Part shown: piece after piece, positions 59,983 through 64,000 of the stretch
Layout: each line of letters starts with the position of its first letter
Position numbering within the stretch: position 1 is the first letter of the stretch
Origin: Blastomyces gilchristii SLH14081
Taxonomy: Eukaryota > Ascomycota > Eurotiomycetes > Onygenales > Ajellomycetaceae
Assembly: GCF_000003855.2 (NCBI RefSeq)
Contig: NW_003101681.1
Span: 5,925,707-5,989,706, forward strand
Direction of reading: 5' to 3'
Length of the DNA: 64,000 nt
Translations under genes and position numbers: made by a program
Notes under the pieces: model-generated
What the model was told of the DNA's origin: nothing
Databases searched by the model: none
What the model saw: the letters and a program-made list of their open reading frames with translations, nothing else

Positions 59983-60190
59983 TCCGCCGCGTAGACAGTA
60001 GAAGTATCAGTATCCCCTTCAGGACGTTCCGTCCGGAGAATATCGGATCTTGGAGGGATCCTCCACACCGTAAATGAGCAATCACACGACGTACAAGCTC
60101 TGGATCATCTTCCTCCAACACAACATCTGCCGTTGTAGCTTCAAGGCAATGTGGATAAAATTTCTTAAATTGACACAAAACCGACTAGAC
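59983..60190 (-). pseudogene. BTB/POZ-domain gene remnant cut by the LINE-A tail
   Basis: The minus strand reads SVLCQFKKFYPHCLEATTAD then VVLEEDDPELVRRVIAHL, which fits the BTB pattern (H-S-x-V-L-C…F-F…F-x-E-A…L-x-E-D-D-P-x-x-V-R-x-M-I-x-Y-L). After about position 60070 the frame must shift to continue (WRIPPRSDI…GDTDTSTVYAA), where VYAA would begin the next BTB helix. An in-frame TAG lies just upstream (around 60190), and the LINE's AAT tail removes everything after VYAA. BTB proteins mediate protein-protein interaction, often as ubiquitin-ligase adaptors. It is unmutated by the C-to-T process, so it is a gene fragment rather than part of the repeat. Confidence 0.65.
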
Positions 60191-60411
60191 GCGCGCTTGG
60201 CGTCTGTCCGAAGCGGGAGGCAGCCGCGACTCGCGGGCCCACCTAAATTGGTATGTAACCAATCCCTCTGGGCTCTTGGATATCTCTCCAGCTTTCCTCC
60301 AACACCAAATCACCCCCGGTCGTTTGTCTCTATACATTGCTGTCCCTTCTTGAAGTCAAACGCTCCCTGATATATCATTTTATCCAGTTACCGTGACGCT
60401 CGTTCTCAAAT
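60191..60411 (+). promoter_or_regulatory. Upstream region of pre6
   Basis: Short GC-balanced intergenic stretch between the BTB remnant and the pre6 ATG. It contains CG-rich words (GACGCGCGCTTGGCG, CAGCCGCGACTCGCGGGCC), two CCAAT-like strings (GGTATGTAACCAATCCC at about 60250) and a pyrimidine-rich leader before ATG. No definite TATA box is seen. I could not recognise a proteasome-specific GGTGGCAAA box. Confidence 0.4.
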
Positions 60412-61530
60412 ATGGCTTCCGGATACGACAGAGCGCTTTCAGGTAAGTTGCCTGTCCGATAGCTATGTTATTACTTGATCCGGAAGCTATACCTGTGGAT
60501 AATCGTCTAACGCTCCATCAGTTTTTAGGTATGTTCGCATCTGGGAAGATATGCCCACGCTACTGAACCTATTCTGACATCTTTACAAAGTCCCGATGGC
60601 CACGTTTTCCAGGTAGAATATGCTCTCGAAGCTGTTAAGAGAGGTATGCCTTATATCACCATATCGATGCCAGGTCGATTTCTCCATGCATATATATGTA
60701 CCCATACTGAGGCACTCACGCAAATTACACAGGAACCTGTGCAGTCGGCGTAAAAGGCAAAGATATCGTTGTCCTAGGTTGCGAAAAACGCTCCGCAATG
60801 AAACTACAGGATACCCGCATCACACCCTCTAAGCTCTGCATGCTGGACAACCACGTCTGCCTCGCTTTTGCAGGCCTCAATGCCGATGCCAGAATCCTAG
60901 TTGACAAGGCCAGACTAGAAGCCCAGTCCCACCGCCTTACCGTCGAAGACCCCGTTACCATCGAATATATTACCAAGTACGTTGCTGGGGTGCAGCAGCG
61001 GTATACTCAGAGCGGTGGTGTGCGGCCTTTTGGCATTAGTACGTTGATTGTGGGCTTTGACCATGGCGATAATGTTCCGCGTCTATACCAGACGGAGCCA
61101 TCAGGGATTTATTCGGCGTGGTATGTTTACGGATATAAAATCCAGGAATTTGAGGTGCTACACATATAGTTGGCTAACCTATAACTGTGAAAACTACAGG
61201 AAAGCAAACGCAATCGGCCGCTCGAGCAAGACTGTGCGGGAATTCCTAGAAAGGCATCACAAGGATGATATGGACAGGGAAGCGACGATTCAGCTGACAA
61301 TCAAGTCGCTGTTGGAGGTCGTGCAGACGGGGGCTAAAAATATCGAAATTGCCATCATGGCGCCCGGGAAGGCTATGGAACTGCTGCCTAGTGATCAGAT
61401 TGAGGCTTATGTCAAGAGCATAGAGGCTGAGAAGCAGGAGGAGGCTGCTAAGAAGAAAACCGGTCGAACTCCGGGGACAGGGACTGCTGCTATATTAACC
61501 CGGGGCGCAGGAGAGGCATCGGAAAGCTGA
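60412..61530 (+). CDS. pre6: 20S proteasome subunit alpha-4 (PSMA7/Pre6 type)
   Basis: Alpha-ring subunit of the 20S core protease, forming the gate of the proteasome in cytosol and nucleus; alpha subunits have no catalytic Thr. Exons: 60412-60442, 60522-60528, 60591-60643, 60733-61120 and 61200-61530, all with GT-AG introns; total 810 nt, 269 residues. The protein starts [20 protein letters not shown], the alpha-subunit signature, followed by [19 protein letters not shown]. It contains [33 protein letters not shown] and [20 protein letters not shown], typical of alpha-4, and ends in a Lys/Glu-rich tail ([12 protein letters not shown]). Exon 2 is only 7 nt (TTTTTAG) and is needed to read Val-Phe-Ser across the junction. 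Stop TGA at 61528. Codon use and GC differ strongly from the repeat block 430 bp upstream. It is convergent with the CHY gene. Confidence 0.95.
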
Positions 61531-61867
61531 GCTGGGTGTTTAATGTCTTTTATTTAGCTATTTATTGGCCGTAATGGATGAATTGTGTCCTTTTTTTTCT
61601 TTATCAGCCATGGATTTTGCGTCACCTAGGATTTCTATGTTTTTATGCCTACCCAATAACCGTCTAAAAATCCCTAATTTCAATCTCGTCTGGTATAATT
61701 GCATTTACAAAATAGAAATAGAAGAAAAGGGAAAAGAAAAGAAAGAAAAAAAAAGGCAATAAGAAATTAGGGAAATAATGTATGGTCATATCGTCATGAA
61801 ACCTCTACGGCACGCCCACGTGCTACACAACATCACATCAGTCTAATCCACCATCCAATATCCCATC
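61531..61867. other. Convergent 3' intergenic region
   Basis: 337 bp between the stops of pre6 and the minus-strand CHY gene. It holds both 3' UTRs and a purine-rich A/G tract (61720-61765). Plus-strand ORF 61565-61762 covers it but looks like UTR. Nothing else is seen. Confidence 0.6.
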
Positions 61868-63037
61868 TTATCCAAGCCGATTAGGCGCATCCTTAACATT
61901 GAAGATTGTCCGCTCCTCCTCTTGCCGCACTCGTTCATCCTTCAGCATTCTAATTAATTGGGAAAATTCCAGCCGTTAGCCATATATAATGTACACTACA
62001 TATTTATACCAGAAAACCAAGATATGTAAATTGGAAGATAGATGAAACACCTACCTAGAATCAACCCGGGCATCCTCTCCCTCGATCTTCAAGGCTGGTT
62101 TGGGCGTGAGGGCCTCAAGGACGAAGTGGTTATCGCAGTGTGGGCAGTATTCGTCACTTATGCCAATCAATAAATAGGAATAAAGTTGATTTTTATTTCA
62201 TCCGATAAATATACAAAAAAAATCTGAATGGTGTGGGTGTAGAAGTTGCCATAGAACATACCTCTCCTCGAATTCTCGCGCGTCCTTCCGGAAACACTTT
62301 TTGCACTTCTTGCAGGCGAATGTCTAAACCATCCAAATATAACCCAAATAGAGGTGTTAAGAGAAAGATTAGTCCTCCAACTGCTATTGTACCTGTACTT
62401 CATGCGGGGAGAAGGGGGGAGCGGAGGGGAGCTCGGGGATTAACAACCATATCAAACGACTGTAGCAGCTCATGATTCTCCTGTTCTTGGTGGCATTCCG
62501 CGCAGTCGAACCATCGTCGGCCTAAATGGGACAAATAGCAGGGTAATTAGAAAATTTGGGATATTCCTGTCGGGAGGGGAGGGAGTGAGGCTCTCGCGCG
62601 GGGTGGGGACCGGACGGTCTGTAACTCACAGCATGGCGAGCGGATAGAGACCTGGGCATTCAGGATGTGCTTGCTGGGCGAATGGGTCTGGATAAGTATT
62701 GGGTCGTAATTAAAACAGAGACACGAGTATTATAATTATAGGTTTATAAATATATGGATTTGGTGGAGAGTGGATGAGGTAGAACGAGGGGAATGGCACA
62801 CACATACCACATGGCGATCGAAGAAATGCAACAATTCCAACAACAACGGGGTGTATGTCTCAGGGCAGTTTCTTGTTGTCTGTAGAGGAACTGTTTCTGC
62901 ATGAAAGAATAATATGGCGCACTGGAGATGTAAAGCGTGGTAGGAATGAATGTCAGTTTCCCAGAGAAAGCGAGAAGCCGCTCCACAATATATTAAGCAC
63001 CCGCCACGATCTCTAACTAGTTACCTAGGTAAATCAT
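61868..63037 (-). CDS. CHY zinc-finger domain protein (5' end provisional)
   Basis: Small Zn-binding protein of the fungal CHY-finger family, related in its finger to yeast Hot13; exact function uncertain. Well-supported minus-strand exons: 62808-62896 (start uncertain), 62630-62687, 62448-62521, 62262-62323, 62055-62156 and 61868-61949. They join in phase to read HILNAQVSIRSPCCRRWFDC, AECHQEQENHELLQSFDM, TFACKKCKKCFRKDAREFEE, SDEYCPHCDNHFVLEALTPK and EDARVDSRMLKDERV, ending NVKDAPNRLG at TAA 61868-61870. Paired Cys (CC…C-x2-CH…H, C-x2-C-x2-C, C-x2-C) are all present. The first exon proposed here (63025-63037, M-I-Y-L) is only phase-compatible; the frame is also open upstream of 62896 without ATG. 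One donor (62447-62442) is GTTGTT rather than GTATGT. Expressed convergently to pre6. Confidence 0.82.
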
Positions 63038-63708
63038 GTAACTACATAACTACTGTACAACATCGTGGACCCGTGCATGACGGTGCTTGGGACAATGGCT
63101 TAGTTTACCAGAATACCAGAGCAATAATTCTAATTACTGCTATACGTGTATCTAATAATCCCTTCTCTTCCTTTTCTCTTCCCTCGCTTATTCGCTCTGG
63201 TATTTTTCCTTTACTATCAAAGTCTAGTTTTGCTCTTGTTTCTTTGCCGTCAAAGCCCAGATCACGGGGACAGACAAAGAGCCGCATCCCAAAGACCAAC
63301 TTCGCCTCCAGCACTTCTTCCACTTCCACTTCCACTTCCACCCACCTCCAGCAGACACTCCCTCCCACTCCTCTTCAGCATCACGAGGATACGCAACGAT
63401 TCTATTGCGAGAAAATAGCCTCTTGATTCCCCCACCTCAGGTTTAGCCTTTCTACAGGCCGCGTCATTCCTAGCTCCGTTGGCTCGAGTCTAGTTAGTTG
63501 TTAGCCGCCTTTTTGGATTTCGCTCGACGGAGTAAAGATCTTGAACTTATGCGATTAGCATTGCCTACGACGTCACTCAAAGACATAACTCCGTTCCTGC
63601 GCTCTTGCCTATACCCCTTATCCTCTACCAACCACTCAACCTACAGATGGTTTCCGGTATACGGTGTAGCCTTTTCATTCGCAACTAACGGTTGCTACGC
63701 TCTCCGTG
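63038..63708. other. Divergent intergenic region and 5' leader of the next gene
   Basis: Lies between the minus-strand CHY gene and a plus-strand gene. It is pyrimidine-rich with (CTTCCA)n-like repeats at about 63308-63345. Short ORFs at 63146-63418 and 63498-63719 are not convincing. It probably holds a bidirectional promoter and a long, possibly spliced, 5' UTR for the gene starting at 63709. Confidence 0.45.
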
Positions 63709-64000
63709 ATGGAGGCTAAGAATAATGAAGGCCATGATGGGAATGGCACCGACGAGGGCTCTATTGTATGATTGAACATTTGATCGCCACTTTCTGATCT
63801 ACCCTAATGCTGACTACCATGCCCTGCTATACTTTGATAGAAACCCGTTTCTTCCCTCCTCTCTCACTTCGAAAACCTCGCTCACCTTGAACCCAAGTCG
63901 GATCACACCGCCTTACCAAGTCGTGAGTCCCGCTCCAACTTCCTAGAAACTCCAACCGTCGTCGCTGGTCGTGCATCCTTGGACCTACCGCGCCCAGACC
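63709..64000 (+). CDS. Unrecognised protein, N-terminal part (runs off window)
   Basis: Exon 1 at 63709-63765 gives MEAKNNEGHDGNGTDEGSI; a 75-nt intron with GTATGA donor and GATAG acceptor follows; exon 2 from 63841 stays open to the window end. The protein continues KPVSSLLSHFENLAHLEPKS and later RESRSNFLETPTVVAGRASL. The SSLLSHFENL segment looks like a conserved N-terminal motif seen in long, disordered ascomycete proteins, but I cannot name the family. The exon join is in phase 0 and composition is genic. The 3' part is missing from the window. Confidence 0.7.

Noticed and set aside
59954..60178. Intact small BTB protein
   Set aside because: It has no ATG, an upstream in-frame stop, a needed frameshift, and the C-terminus read into the LINE's ATT repeat; it is treated as a pseudogene.
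61565..61762. 65-codon plus-strand ORF after pre6
   Set aside because: It lies in the 3' UTR/convergent intergenic region and ends in a low-complexity Lys/Glu tract.
63498..63719. 73-codon plus-strand ORF before the last gene
   Set aside because: It overlaps the likely start codon at 63709 in another frame and shows no recognisable domain; it is probably leader sequence.

Overview
The window looks like a filamentous ascomycete chromosome. About 60 kb of AT-rich, CpG-depleted, mutated transposon nest abuts about 4 kb of ordinary gene-dense DNA with GT-AG introns. The combination of Ty3/Gypsy-filled AT-rich blocks, RIP-like C-to-T decay and intron-containing genes suggests Eurotiomycetes, perhaps Onygenales such as the Blastomyces group. 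That placement is inference; no species can be fixed from the sequence alone.

Layout. (1) 1-6340: a minus-strand Gypsy-A copy (1-4413) runs off the left edge. It interrupts a Gypsy-B-type LTR fragment, which itself sits in a Gypsy-B internal fragment that also carries a tRNA-headed SINE. (2) 6341-59982: one old Tad-like LINE (LINE-A) is split into three pieces. Its first gap (7141-28045) is a Gypsy-B copy (B1). B1 holds Gypsy-C (9337-24509), and Gypsy-C holds a second SINE, a hAT-like MITE and the chromodomain element Gypsy-D (13257-20501). Its second gap (31928-57035) is LINE-C. LINE-C holds the 5'-truncated LINE-B (35160-38646) and Gypsy-A (42320-56275), and Gypsy-A holds a complete short-LTR Gypsy-B (44675-50356). 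Most joins are proven by matched target-site duplications (ACTGA, CTCTG, GTCTC, ACAGT, ATTT for LTR elements; 11-18 bp for LINEs and SINEs), and several by an uninterrupted homologous copy elsewhere in the window. (3) 59983-64000: a BTB-domain gene remnant cut by the LINE tail; the proteasome alpha-4 gene pre6 with five exons including a 7-nt microexon; a convergent minus-strand CHY zinc-finger gene; and the first 1.3 exons of an unrecognised plus-strand gene.

No transposon ORF is intact. Damage is almost purely G-to-A or C-to-T: TGG (Trp) has become TGA, catalytic Asp has become Asn, and Gly has become Glu or Arg. Reading frames are otherwise preserved, so domains (Gag zinc knuckle, protease, RT, RNase H, integrase, chromodomain, LINE ORF1 knuckles) remain readable through the stops. 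LTR ends, SINE heads and a few islands keep CpG.

The most unusual observations are: the shared 3' end of SINE and LINE; a mutation spectrum in which TGA stops dominate; acidic coding-like regions downstream of integrase in three Gypsy families; an in-frame minisatellite inside the Gypsy-A integrase; LTR-C termini that are not TG...CA; and the pre6 microexon only about 0.5 kb from the heterochromatin-like boundary.
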